A DNA stretch of 24,573 bases from CAXMNX01 sp964194845. Its GTDB lineage: Bacteria; Pseudomonadota; Alphaproteobacteria; Rhodobacterales; Rhodobacteraceae. Below are positions 16,363 through 24,444 of this stretch, in pieces; within the stretch, counting starts at the first letter, position 1; each line of letters opens with the position of its first letter. The translations under genes and the position numbers were made by a program. The notes below the pieces were generated by a model. That model saw only the letters and a program-made list of their open reading frames with translations. It ran no database searches and had not been told where the DNA came from. Location: assembly GCA_964194845.1 (NCBI GenBank), contig CAXMNX010000065.1:1-24573 (forward strand), given 5' to 3'.

Positions 16363-17297
16363 TCAAAGTTTTGTTTTCCGCACCCGACGGTGACTGGAAT
16401 GAATATCGCGAGGTTTTGCCCGCGGCGATTGCCGGAACTGGCGTTACTGCCGAGATTATTCGCGATGCTGACCCGCATGATCCCACGACAGTTGACTATA
16501 TCGTCTATGCGCCATCCAGCCAGTTGCAGGATTTTTCGCACTATAGCGGATGCAAGGCGGTCCTGAACCTTTGGGCCGGGGTCGAGGCGATCGTTGGGAA
16601 TCAGACATTGACGATGCCATTGGCGCGGATGGTCGATTTTGGGCTGACCGAGGGCATGGTCGAATGGTGTGTCGGCCACGCCCTGCGCCATCATCTGGGC
16701 ATGGATCAGGATATCTGTCGAAGTGATGCGAAGTGGGAACCCCATGTTCCTCCGCTGGCGCGCCATCGGCATGTGACGGTCCTGGGTCTTGGCGAATTGG
16801 GGCGCGCTGTTGCGGTCGCGTTGGAGCGTCTGAATTTTCAGGTCACCGGCTGGAGCCGGACGTTCAAGGCAATCAAGCGAGTGCGGTGTCTTTCAGGCGA
16901 GGAGGGATTGCGCGAGGCGCTTCGACGGGCCGAGATTGTGGTATTACTACTTCCCAAGACGCCGGACACCGAAAGTCTGATGAACGCGGAACGGATGTCG
17001 TGGTTGCGGCTGGGTGCGGTGATCATAAACCCGGGGCGCGGGCATTTGATTGACGATCAGGCACTTTTGACCGCGTTGGATGCGGGTCAGGCGGGCCATG
17101 CGACGCTGGATGTGTTCCGGGTCGAGCCATTGCCACCTGAGCATCCGTTTTGGGCGCATCTGCAGGTTACAGTGACACCGCATATCGCATCCGACACCCG
17201 CGCAGAGAGTGCGGCCGAGGTTGTCGCCGAAAACATTCGGCGCGGCGAGGCGGGAGAGCCGTTTTTACATCTGGTTGACCGCGCCGCGGGGTACTAG
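16359..17297 (+). CDS. ghrA: Glyoxylate/hydroxypyruvate reductase A (GhrA-type)
   Basis: 312-residue D-2-hydroxyacid dehydrogenase, matching GhrA length, expected to reduce glyoxylate and hydroxypyruvate with NAD(P)H in the cytosol. The Rossmann motif is GLGELG (143-148). The catalytic triad is visible as Arg227 in NPGRG, Glu256 in FRVEPLP and His275 in TPHIAS. The segment SRTFK after beta-2 (166-170) has Arg where NADP-binding members do. The start is the ATG within ATGA at the rodA stop; reading further upstream would be out of frame with rodA and is not needed. It is the last gene of the elongation operon. Its stop codon meets the stop of the opposing sseB-like gene. Confidence 0.88.
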   Translation: MIKVLFSAPDGDWNEYREVLPAAIAGTGVTAEIIRDADPHDPTTVDYIVYAPSSQLQDFSHYSGCKAVLNLWAGVEAIVGNQTLTMPLARMVDFGLTEGMVEWCVGHALRHHLGMDQDICRSDAKWEPHVPPLARHRHVTVLGLGELGRAVAVALERLNFQVTGWSRTFKAIKRVRCLSGEEGLREALRRAEIVVLLLPKTPDTESLMNAERMSWLRLGAVIINPGRGHLIDDQALLTALDAGQAGHATLDVFRVEPLPPEHPFWAHLQVTVTPHIASDTRAESAAEVVAENIRRGEAGEPFLHLVDRAAGY

Positions 17298-18076
17298 CGC
17301 AATCTCGGTGGCCGCGCGGGGTCCGATCCGGGCGGCGCGGGTGCTTCGATGGCAATCGGTTCGGGAAGGTCGAAGCGAAGGCCGACCTTGGCAAGCTTAG
17401 CTGCCACCGGGTCCGTGGCACGAAGGAAAGCGACGTCAATCTCACCGGCATCAAGACCCGAGAATATCAGCGCTTCCTGAATGGCCCGCGCAAGTGTCGG
17501 TTCCGCACCGGGCAACGTGTCGATCAGCGCAAGCATATTACCACGGCGCCCGTCCTGATACGTCGCACCGACAAGATAGGCGACACTGGCCAAACCACCG
17601 GCCTGCGCAAGTTTGGCATCGAGACTTTTTACCAGTTGCTGGGGCAATCCGGCAGGAGCGGTTACCTCGCGCGGCGTGGCGGCGACTTCGGTTGGGCGGG
17701 TAGCAAGTGTTGCATTGAGCCAGTTCAGTGCTTCAGCTTGCAAAAGATAGGACGAGGGCGCGACGCCGAGGTTCAGGCCAAGGCCGATACTTTGCCCGGC
17801 CAGCATCGTGGCGATGGCGCGGCCTGAAAGCGCGGCATAGGGCGCGGCAGTTCCGGTGAAATCTGTCAGCCTTTCTTCGCGGTCGAAGACCAAAGCGAAA
17901 CGGCCATCGTCGGTATCGAATATTTCGGGCTCGATCTGATCGCCGATTGGATCGGATTTGAGGAGCAGGAACAGCTCGCTTTCGGCTATTCGCTCGAAAA
18001 AATGCAGGCGTGCGCCGCCGTCATCGGGTGCGGCATCCATCGCGGCGTGCGCGGTGTCGATCGGTGTATCCGTCAT
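17294..18076 (-). CDS. SseB-family protein
   Basis: 260-residue soluble protein with an SseB-type N-terminal domain (about 12-125; LHFFERIAESELFLLL, then VFDREERLTDF and a conserved ALSGRAIATML) and a C-terminal half (about 150-245) resembling the SseB C-terminal domain. The family name comes from an E. coli protein of poorly defined role. The start is the ATG at 18074-18076, in an ATGA overlap with the upstream glycosylase-like gene; upstream in-frame codons belong to that gene in another frame and give Arg-rich nonsense. The C-terminus is Pro-rich. Stop CTA (on the + strand) overlaps the ghrA stop by four bases. The function in this organism is unknown. Confidence 0.8.
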   Translation of the reverse strand: MTDTPIDTAHAAMDAAPDDGGARLHFFERIAESELFLLLKSDPIGDQIEPEIFDTDDGRFALVFDREERLTDFTGTAAPYAALSGRAIATMLAGQSIGLGLNLGVAPSSYLLQAEALNWLNATLATRPTEVAATPREVTAPAGLPQQLVKSLDAKLAQAGGLASVAYLVGATYQDGRRGNMLALIDTLPGAEPTLARAIQEALIFSGLDAGEIDVAFLRATDPVAAKLAKVGLRFDLPEPIAIEAPAPPGSDPARPPRLR

Positions 18077-18669
18077 GCCAGCGCGTCGGCGACGCTTGCC
18101 CGAAGCACCGGCAGCAATTCGGCTTCGAACCAGGGATGTTTTTTGACCCAGCCGGTGTTTCGCCACGACGGATGCGGAAGGGGAATTGCGCGGGGCAGAT
18201 GATCGCGCCAGGCGGCGACGGTATCGGTGACACCGGTTTTCGTGCCGAGATGCCATTTCTGGGCATACCCGCCGATCAAAAGGGTCAAGCGAACGTCGGA
18301 AAGAGCCTCGACGATGGGCGCGCGCCAGGTTTTCGCGCATACGGGTGGCGGGGGCAGGTCAGAGCCTTTGTCGTCGTATCCGGGAAAACAGAAGGCCATG
18401 GGCACAATCGCGATACGGGACTGGTCGTAAAATGTGGCCTGATCCACGCCCATCCACTCGCGCAGCCGGTCGCCGGAGCGATCCCAGAACGGGCGGCCAT
18501 CTTCGTAGACCTTCAGGCCCGGGGCCTGACCGGCGATCAGGATGCGTGCGGCGTGATTGAACCAGACGATAGGCCTTGGTTCATGCGCGGTGTGGGTCGC
18601 CGCGAAACGTTCGGCGCAGATTTGGCAGGCCGATAACCGCGATTTTAGGGCGTCGAAATCATCCGCCAT
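18073..18669 (-). CDS. Uracil-DNA glycosylase superfamily protein
   Basis: 198-residue protein related to iron-sulfur uracil-DNA glycosylases, which remove uracil from DNA. Motif A appears as GQAPGLKVYEDGRPF (47-61), altered from the GEAPG of family 4; motif B is HPSWRN (166-171). Four cysteines, Cys15 and Cys18 (CQIC), Cys94 and Cys111, have the order and spacing that hold a [4Fe-4S] cluster in family 4 enzymes. The differences around motif A mean that substrate specificity cannot be read from sequence. First of two minus-strand genes; its promoter must lie in the 81-bp gap shared with arsR. Confidence 0.8.
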   Translation of the reverse strand: MADDFDALKSRLSACQICAERFAATHTAHEPRPIVWFNHAARILIAGQAPGLKVYEDGRPFWDRSGDRLREWMGVDQATFYDQSRIAIVPMAFCFPGYDDKGSDLPPPPVCAKTWRAPIVEALSDVRLTLLIGGYAQKWHLGTKTGVTDTVAAWRDHLPRAIPLPHPSWRNTGWVKKHPWFEAELLPVLRASVADALA

Positions 18670-18714
18670 GGCAACGGCTTAGCGGGAATTGCCGCGTCCG
18701 TCCATGCTTGGGAC

Positions 18715-18743
18715 TTGACATTAGTTCGACATTTCTAGAAATA
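18715..18743 (+). promoter_or_regulatory. Promoter of the ArsR-permease unit
   Basis: A perfect -35 TTGACA (18715-18720) is followed after 17 bp by GAAATA (18738-18743), a moderate -10. Transcription would begin around 18750, practically at the ArsR ATG (18751), so the message would be leaderless. No Shine-Dalgarno sequence precedes that ATG, which agrees. Confidence 0.6.
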
Positions 18744-18748
18744 TCGAA
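18725..18748. promoter_or_regulatory. Palindromic operator, probable ArsR binding site
   Basis: 24-bp inverted repeat, halves TTCGACATTTCT and AGAAATATCGAA, pairing at 11 of 12 positions. It covers the spacer and -10 of the promoter, where a bound dimer would block RNA polymerase. ArsR-family repressors classically autoregulate through sites of this shape. Confidence 0.7.
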
Positions 18749-18750
18749 AT

Positions 18751-19095
18751 ATGAAACATAATTCGACCATAAACCTTGGTCTGGCAGAGGCCGCTTCGAC
18801 ATTCGCCGCACTTGGGTCCGAGCAACGGCTGAGCGTGCTCAGGGTTCTCGTGCGTGCCGGGCCTGCGGGCCTGACGATTGGCGATCTTGGGGCGCGTTCC
18901 GGTGTCACGGGATCGACGCTGACGCATCACATGAAGATCCTCGCCGCTGCCGCGCTGGTGCAACAGGTTCGCGACGGCCGCCGGATCATCTGTATTGGCG
19001 CGGCCTATGACGAAATGCGGGCCTTGTCGGATTATCTGTTGAACGAGTGCTGTGCCGACAGTTCGCTCCCGCACGAAAAGCACGACCATGACTGA
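18751..19095 (+). CDS. ArsR-family metal- or stress-responsive repressor
   Basis: 114-residue winged-helix DNA-binding protein. The ArsR pattern runs from FAALGSEQRLSVLRVL (18-33) through the recognition helix GSTLTHHMKIL (54-64) to the wing QVRDGRRIICIG (72-83). The C-terminus has CysCys (100-101) and a His-rich end (HEKHDHD, 108-114), and there is Cys81; these could bind thiophilic or transition metals, but no exact known sensor site is matched. It ends eight bases inside the next gene, a membrane permease that it presumably represses together with itself. Confidence 0.85.
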   Translation: MKHNSTINLGLAEAASTFAALGSEQRLSVLRVLVRAGPAGLTIGDLGARSGVTGSTLTHHMKILAAAALVQQVRDGRRIICIGAAYDEMRALSDYLLNECCADSSLPHEKHDHD

Positions 19096-20110
19096 CGCCA
19101 CTCAATCCCACGTATTGGCCCGCCGATTTGATCGCGTCTGGATTGCCGTTCTTGCAATGCCGCTTGTTATTGCGCTGTTCGACCCGGCTCAGGCGCTGGA
19201 AACTTTGCGCTTTGCCGGAAAATCAATGGCGCAAACCGGTGCCTTCATCACTTTCGCGGTTCTGGCAGTTGGATATCTGAAGGCGAGCGGTGCCGAGGCG
19301 TTGCTGGCGCGTGCCTTTGAAGGACGCGAGCTGCGGATGATCCTGATGGCCGCACTTCTGGGCGGGCTTTCGCCGTTTTGTTCCTGCGAAGTCATCCCGT
19401 TTATTGCAGCCCTTCTGGCCATCGGCGCGCCCCTGTCGGCGGTCATGGCGTTCTGGCTTTCCTCGCCGTTGATGGACCCGGCGATGTTCGCAATCACAGC
19501 GGGTGCGCTGGGGCTGGATTTTGCTGTGGCCAAGACCGTCGCGGCTGTGTCGATCGGTTTGCTGGGGGGCGGGGTCGTCTATGCGTTCAAGGCAACGCCG
19601 ATTTTTGCTGACCCCTTGAAGCCGCAGGTTGGCGAAGCGGGGTGCGGCTGTGGACCGTCACCATTCGATAGCGCGCCTGAGTGGAAATTCTGGCGTGAAG
19701 CGCCCCGGCGCGACGTCTTTCGCGACGCAGTGATCGACAACGCGCTTTTCCTCGGCAAATGGCTGCTTCTGGCTTACATGATCGAGGCGCTGATGCTGGC
19801 CTATGTCCCGGCTGAATTGATTGCGACGGTTCTGGGCGGCGAGGGGCTTCGGCCGATCGCGCTGGGCGCGCTGATCGGGATGCCGGCCTATCTGAACGGT
19901 TACGCTGCGGTGCCGCTGGTTGAGGCACTTTTGACGCAAGGCATGGTGCAGGGCGCGGCGATGGCCTTTGTTCTGGCCGGTGGTGTCAGCTGTATTCCTG
20001 CGGCTGTTGCGGTGTGGGCGCTGGTCAAACCGAGGGTCTTCATGGCTTACCTTGGGATCGCCCTGACCGGGTCGTTCATCGCTGGGTTGGTCTGGTCTTT
20101 CATCGCATAG
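19088..20110 (+). CDS. Permease of the UPF0718/DUF318 (ArsP-like) family
   Basis: 340-residue inner-membrane protein with about eight to ten hydrophobic helices. The family signature is the CSCEVIPF motif (Cys98, Cys100), with a second Cys pair GCGCGPSP (186-188) in the central cytosolic loop. ArsP, a member of this family, exports trivalent organoarsenicals, but other members have no known substrate. Start ATG 19088 overlaps the repressor gene; a GTG at 19052 would add 12 residues and is less likely. The overlap with an ArsR gene and Cys-rich motifs point to export of a metalloid or metal; the substrate is inference. Confidence 0.8.
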   Translation: MTDATQSHVLARRFDRVWIAVLAMPLVIALFDPAQALETLRFAGKSMAQTGAFITFAVLAVGYLKASGAEALLARAFEGRELRMILMAALLGGLSPFCSCEVIPFIAALLAIGAPLSAVMAFWLSSPLMDPAMFAITAGALGLDFAVAKTVAAVSIGLLGGGVVYAFKATPIFADPLKPQVGEAGCGCGPSPFDSAPEWKFWREAPRRDVFRDAVIDNALFLGKWLLLAYMIEALMLAYVPAELIATVLGGEGLRPIALGALIGMPAYLNGYAAVPLVEALLTQGMVQGAAMAFVLAGGVSCIPAAVAVWALVKPRVFMAYLGIALTGSFIAGLVWSFIA

Positions 20111-20178
20111 TAACGCAGGCACGTCTTGCCCCCTTTGGGCGGGTGGTCTAGATCCGGCTGAGCTAGTCGGAGGGGCCG

Positions 20179-21444
20179 ATGTATCGCGTCTGGAATTTTG
20201 TCTTCAACTATTCGCTTTTGCTGATTGCCGGTGCATTGATTGCATTGGTCTGGGCGAACACCGACGCGAGTTCCTATCATCATTTCGTCGAGTTTGAGCT
20301 GTTCCACGATTTCATAGTCGGACACCCGCATTATGACGCGGCGGGCCAGGTCGAATTCCGATCATTAACGCTGGAATATCTGGTGAACGACGTCCTGATG
20401 GCGTTCTTTTTCGCGATTGCTGCGAAAGAGGTCTGGGAAGCCGTGATCCTGAAAAACGGATCGCTGCGGGGTCGAAAAGCCGCGACACCGCTGGTTGCAA
20501 CGGCAGGCGGCATGTTTGGCCCGATCGCGGTTTATCTGGGGCTGGCGGCATTTCTGGGCTCGGACGTCTTTGATGCCGTTGCCAACGGCTGGGCCATTCC
20601 GACTGCAACCGACATCGCGTTCAGCTATCTGGTTGGGCGGATCGTCTTTGGTGCGGGTCACCCCGCAGTGCGGTTCCTGCTGCTTTTGGCGATTGCCGAC
20701 GATGCGGCGGGGCTGATCATTCTGGCGGTGTTTTATCCTTCTGGCGAGCTTGCTCCGGTTTGGCTGCTGTTGTCGTTAGCCGCGGCTGTCGGTACGTATC
20801 TGATTTTCAACTGGCTGCCGCCGCGAATGGATCGCGGTGATCAGCTTCGGCGTCGGTCATCCTGGGTTCGCGACACGTTGGGGTTCTGGCCCTATCTGAT
20901 CGCCGGATGTCTTAGCTGGTATGGATTTCAGGAAAGCGGTTTGCACCCCGCACTTGGTCTTTTGCCAATTGTGCCAATAATTCCGCACGCGGACCGCGCA
21001 TTTGGCATTTTCAGCGAAGCCGAACAATATCTGACGGACCTTTTGAACCGCTGCGAGCATCTGCTGAAACACCCGGTCGAGGTTGTTCTGTTCTTCTTTG
21101 GCCTGATGAACGCTGGTGTCGAGTTTTCCGCCATTGCAGAGCCGACGTGGCTGGTGCTGGCCGGGCTGCTGATCGGCAAGCCCCTTGGCATAGTGCTGTT
21201 TGGCTGGTTCGCGGCGCATCCGATGAAATTGGGTCTGCCGGAGGGTATGCGCACGATTGACCTTTTCGTCATCGGATGTGTGGCTGCCATCGGCTTTACG
21301 GTTTCGCTTTTCATTGCGACCGTCGCCTTCCCACCCGGCGCGGTGCAGGATGCTGCGAAGATGGGCGCGCTGTTCAGCTTTGTCGCGGCGATCATTTCGA
21401 TCGTTGCAGGCATCGTGACACGGGTCGAAAAGCGCCAAAATTAA
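20179..21444 (+). CDS. nhaA: Na+/H+ antiporter NhaA
   Basis: Inner-membrane antiporter that expels Na+ in exchange for H+. 421 residues, about twelve helices. The ion-binding acidic residues are present: Asp145 in TATDIAFSY and the pair Asp174-Asp175 in AIADDAAGL, equivalent to Asp133 and Asp163-164 of the E. coli protein. Slightly longer than E. coli NhaA, with an insertion near residues 40-60. A strong GGAGGGG ribosome-binding site precedes the ATG. It follows the permease by 68 bp and may have its own promoter (weak TTGCCC at 20126 and TAGATC at 20149). A marine or saline habitat would fit. Confidence 0.93.
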   Translation: MYRVWNFVFNYSLLLIAGALIALVWANTDASSYHHFVEFELFHDFIVGHPHYDAAGQVEFRSLTLEYLVNDVLMAFFFAIAAKEVWEAVILKNGSLRGRKAATPLVATAGGMFGPIAVYLGLAAFLGSDVFDAVANGWAIPTATDIAFSYLVGRIVFGAGHPAVRFLLLLAIADDAAGLIILAVFYPSGELAPVWLLLSLAAAVGTYLIFNWLPPRMDRGDQLRRRSSWVRDTLGFWPYLIAGCLSWYGFQESGLHPALGLLPIVPIIPHADRAFGIFSEAEQYLTDLLNRCEHLLKHPVEVVLFFFGLMNAGVEFSAIAEPTWLVLAGLLIGKPLGIVLFGWFAAHPMKLGLPEGMRTIDLFVIGCVAAIGFTVSLFIATVAFPPGAVQDAAKMGALFSFVAAIISIVAGIVTRVEKRQN

Positions 21445-21515
21445 CACTCACGGGCGGCAATTCCACCGAAATACGCATTTCCTTTGATGAATTACCACGG
21501 CTGGTGCCTTGGCGA

Positions 21516-21545
21516 TTGCGTCCTACTGCCTTGATCGGTCATAAT
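21516..21545 (+). promoter_or_regulatory. Possible promoter of the capsule-export genes
   Basis: CATAAT (21540-21545), one base from consensus -10, with TTGCGT (21516-21521) 18 bp upstream. The only promoter-like pair seen in the 137-bp gap before the ABC gene. Confidence 0.4.
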
Positions 21546-21581
21546 ATTGCCAAAGGACCGTGAAAGGTCTGAGAAGCCGGT

Positions 21582-22286
21582 ATGGTTAATGACCGGTGCT
21601 TTGAGGCGGCTGCGAGTGATCGCATGATCGAGTTCAGGAACGTCAGCAAGTCCTTCTGGACGGGCGAAAAGCGCAAGGTCATCCTTGATCGCGCCTCGTT
21701 TCGCGTTGAGCTTGGCAATTCGCTGGGGATCCTGGCACCGAACGGGACTGGCAAGACAACGCTGATCAATATGATGGCCGGGCTTGAAAAGCCGGACGAG
21801 GGCAAGATTGATCGGCGCTCGCGCATTTCATTTCCATTGGGCTTCATGGGCGGTGTAGTCGGGCGGCTCTCGGCGATAGAAAACGCCCGCTATATCGCGC
21901 GGCTTTATGGCAAAGACCCCGACTATCTGGAGGCGTTTTGTCGTTGGGTGTGCGGGCTGGAAGAATACTTCGACATGCCGGTCGGCACATACAGCGCGGG
22001 CATGAAGGCGCGGTTCAGCTTTGCCCTGCTGCTGGCACTGGATTTCGACATCTATCTGATTGACGAAGGGATGCCCGGCACCACAGACGCCGAGTTTAAT
22101 CGCAAGGCAGGCACGGTTCTGCGCGATCGGTTGAAGACCGCGACGGTGGTTGTCGTGTCGCACCAGGCCAGCACGCTGGAAAAATTCTGTCGCTCGGCCG
22201 CTGTTCTGAGGAACGGGCAGCTGGTGATGTTCGACACACTTGAAGAAGCGAAGGAACTTTATGACTACGAAGCCCAAAGCGCGTAA
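21582..22286 (+). CDS. Capsular polysaccharide export ATPase (KpsT-type)
   Basis: 234-residue ABC ATPase that powers export of capsular or other surface polysaccharide across the inner membrane. Walker A is APNGTGKTT (52-60), the signature is TYSAGMKARF (from 136; YSAGM instead of LSGGQ, as is usual in polysaccharide exporters), Walker B is IYLIDE (157-162), and the switch His is 194. Family members commonly begin at MIEFRNVSKSF, which would be ATG 21624; 21582 is kept because it has a GAGAAG site five bases upstream. The 3' end overlaps the next gene by 26 bp. The partner permease (KpsM) is not in the window. Confidence 0.9.
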   Translation: MVNDRCFEAAASDRMIEFRNVSKSFWTGEKRKVILDRASFRVELGNSLGILAPNGTGKTTLINMMAGLEKPDEGKIDRRSRISFPLGFMGGVVGRLSAIENARYIARLYGKDPDYLEAFCRWVCGLEEYFDMPVGTYSAGMKARFSFALLLALDFDIYLIDEGMPGTTDAEFNRKAGTVLRDRLKTATVVVVSHQASTLEKFCRSAAVLRNGQLVMFDTLEEAKELYDYEAQSA

Positions 22287-23922
22287 GTTTCGCATTCGCC
22301 GGAATGTCGTGTCGGGACCCGGGAGCAAATCGGCGAGCCGCGATAATTTGTTTGCGCGAACCGAGGATGGTTTCGACGACGCACCCTTCCCCGGATCGGC
22401 CAAGGCCGAAGCCGCGCCCGAAGGCGGCGGCGAGGGCATTGCCGAGATCCGGCAGGAAGGGCTGACCGGTCGCCAGCTTCGTATGGCGCGGCGTCTGGCG
22501 CAAAAAAACGGGATGAAGCCAAGCTCGGATTTTGACGCGGTCCGGCTGTTGCGCGCCAAGGGTATTGATCCTTTCGATCGTGCCAACATGCTGGAGCTTG
22601 TGACCGCAAAAAATGCGGAAAAACCAGCCGAGAAAAAGCAATCTGACCAGAAAATGCAGGTTGCGACGGCGAAAGTTCCGGCCGATCAGGTTGCCGGTAC
22701 CGAGGGGCCTACGAAAAACCTGCCGCAAACCGTCGATCCCGACCACAACCTGCCCGGGCCACCGGCCGGCGACGCGGCTTTCCAGTCACACGAGCTTGAG
22801 CGTATTCAACGCGACATCGTTCGGCGTCGCCGAAGAAACCTTGCTTTCATGTTGGCGCGGCTTTGTGCATTCGTGATTCTCCCGACCTTCCTTGCGTGGT
22901 TCTATTTCGCCTTTATCGCCACGCCGAGCTTTGCCACCAAATCCGAATTTATCGTGCAGCAGGCGGAATCGTCGGGCGTTCAGCCCGGTCTTCTGGGCAA
23001 TACATCGCTGGCGACCAGCCAGGATTCGATCATGGTGCAAGATTTCCTGACATCGCGCGAGGCGCTTCAGCGCCTGAACGCGGATCACGGGTATTTAGCG
23101 CATTTCGCCGATCCATCGATCGATGGCCTTCAACGGCTTCCCGAAGATGCCAGCAACGAAGGCATTTATGCGCATTATGAAGACAATGTGACGGTTGGAT
23201 ACGATCCGACCGAAGGCATCATCCGCATGGAAGTGTCGGCACTGAGCCCGGATATGAGCCGGGTGTTTTCCGAGGCGCTGATCAGTTACGCCGAGGAACG
23301 CGTCGATCGGGTGACCGAGCGCAAGCGGGCCGATCAGATGCGCGGCGCGAGCGATAGTTTTGACGGCGCAGAAGCCAAGATGATGGCTGCGCAGGAAAAT
23401 GTGCTGAACCTTCAGGAACAGCTTGGTGTTGTCGACCCCGCTGGCGAGACGACATCGCTGATGGGCCAGATCAGCAATTTTGAAATCCAGCTTGCCGAGA
23501 AAGGGCTGCAGCTCCAGCAGTTGCTGGACAACGAACAGCCGAACCAGGCGCGTGTCGCGGGCGTCGAGGGCGATATTCGGCGACTGGAAGACCTGATCGC
23601 CGATCTGCGATTGCAGTTGACGCAGGAAACATCGCCGCAGGGTTCGCTCGCTTCGATGGCGGCGCAACTCAGGATGGCCGAGGTTGATCTGGAAACCCGC
23701 ACGATGATCATGCAAGAGGCGTTGCAGCAGATGGAAGCCGCCCGCATCGAGGCGTTTCGCCAGGTTCGGTTCCTGTCGCTGGGCGTCGCGCCGATCCCGC
23801 CGGACGAACCGACATATCCGCGGGTTTTCGAAAACACCCTGGTTACGCTTTTGATATTTTCGGCGATCTATCTGCTTTTGTCACTGACCGTTGCCGTGCT
23901 TCGCGAACAGGTTTCAAACTAG
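22261..23922 (+). CDS. Capsule-export inner-membrane protein (KpsE/Wzz-like)
   Basis: 553-residue polysaccharide co-polymerase/export family protein. Layout: a cytosolic N-terminal extension of about 190 residues, basic then Ala/Pro/Lys-rich; membrane helix 1 about 194-220; a periplasmic domain including long coiled coils (about 365-470; EAKMMAAQENVLNLQEQ); membrane helix 2 about 527-547, with a short cytosolic end. This two-helix hairpin with coiled coil is that of KpsE, which bridges the ABC exporter to the outer-membrane KpsD. The extension holds a helical motif (LTGRQLRMARRLAQKNG, 69-85) and is longer than in E. coli KpsE. ATG 22261 has AAGGAA five bases upstream; a TTG at 22240 is less likely. 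Confidence 0.88.
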   Translation: MTTKPKARKFRIRRNVVSGPGSKSASRDNLFARTEDGFDDAPFPGSAKAEAAPEGGGEGIAEIRQEGLTGRQLRMARRLAQKNGMKPSSDFDAVRLLRAKGIDPFDRANMLELVTAKNAEKPAEKKQSDQKMQVATAKVPADQVAGTEGPTKNLPQTVDPDHNLPGPPAGDAAFQSHELERIQRDIVRRRRRNLAFMLARLCAFVILPTFLAWFYFAFIATPSFATKSEFIVQQAESSGVQPGLLGNTSLATSQDSIMVQDFLTSREALQRLNADHGYLAHFADPSIDGLQRLPEDASNEGIYAHYEDNVTVGYDPTEGIIRMEVSALSPDMSRVFSEALISYAEERVDRVTERKRADQMRGASDSFDGAEAKMMAAQENVLNLQEQLGVVDPAGETTSLMGQISNFEIQLAEKGLQLQQLLDNEQPNQARVAGVEGDIRRLEDLIADLRLQLTQETSPQGSLASMAAQLRMAEVDLETRTMIMQEALQQMEAARIEAFRQVRFLSLGVAPIPPDEPTYPRVFENTLVTLLIFSAIYLLLSLTVAVLREQVSN

Positions 23923-23966
23923 CCCTGCGGCCACCTTCGGCGCGCATCAATTTCAAGCATCTGGGT

Positions 23967-23982
23967 CTTGCAGACATGCAAG
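23967..23982 (+). repeat. Small hairpin after the capsule-export gene
   Basis: CTTGCA-GACA-TGCAAG forms a six-pair stem with a tetraloop. No T-run follows, so it is not a standard intrinsic terminator; it may stabilise the message end. Confidence 0.3.
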
Positions 23983-24008
23983 CCTGACAGTAAGTAACGC
24001 CAGCCTGT

Positions 24009-24083
24009 TGGGGTGTAGCCAAGCGGTAAGGCAGCAGTTTTTGGTACTGTGTATCGTAGGTTCGAATCCTACCACCCCAGCCA
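24009..24083 (+). tRNA. tRNA-Gln (anticodon UUG)
   Basis: Complete cloverleaf: acceptor stem TGGGGTG (24009-24015) pairs with CACCCCA (24073-24079), discriminator G, and encoded CCA (24081-24083). The anticodon stem GCAGT/ACTGT encloses loop TTTTGGT with anticodon TTG. The T arm is GTAGG-TTCGAAT-CCTAC. It decodes CAA and, by wobble, CAG. Confidence 0.96.
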
Positions 24084-24178
24084 GCGGCATTTATCTTTTA
24101 ATAACAATGTGTTAGGCTGTATTTTCGGGCCAGTTTCCGGGGGTTTAGAGGCTGGTTCAAACCAGGCAGACACCAATC

Positions 24179-24201
24179 CTGCCCGTGACAGGGCAGTTTT
24201 T
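24179..24201 (+). terminator. Rho-independent terminator downstream of tRNA-Gln
   Basis: Stem CTGCCC (24179-24184), loop GTGACA, stem GGGCAG (24191-24196), followed by TTTTT (24197-24201). Placed about 100 bp after the tRNA, it probably ends the tRNA transcript. Confidence 0.7.
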
Positions 24202-24444
24202 GCCAAAAGTCTGGAAACGGCATTTCGGCGGTAGCAGTTTGGTGGACTGCGATGCTCTAGCGATCCTGTAAAAAAGTTGATGTTGCTGCATCCCGGCCAG
24301 AACAAACAACCGGTTCCGTGATAACCTCAACCTACGAACTTAACTCGATTGCCGGAGCACTCCCGAATACCGCTCTAAACTGCTAGCGCCCAGACTATTA
24401 CGCTGTTAAAAACCCTGTAACCCATTGAAAATACGCCGTTAATT

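Noticed and set aside
22863..23180. An open frame beginning MCIRDS, reminiscent of transposon-adapter contamination
   Set aside because: The DNA is TTGTGCATTCGTGATTCT, not the adapter sequence, and it lies inside the KpsE-like gene in another frame. The resemblance is chance.
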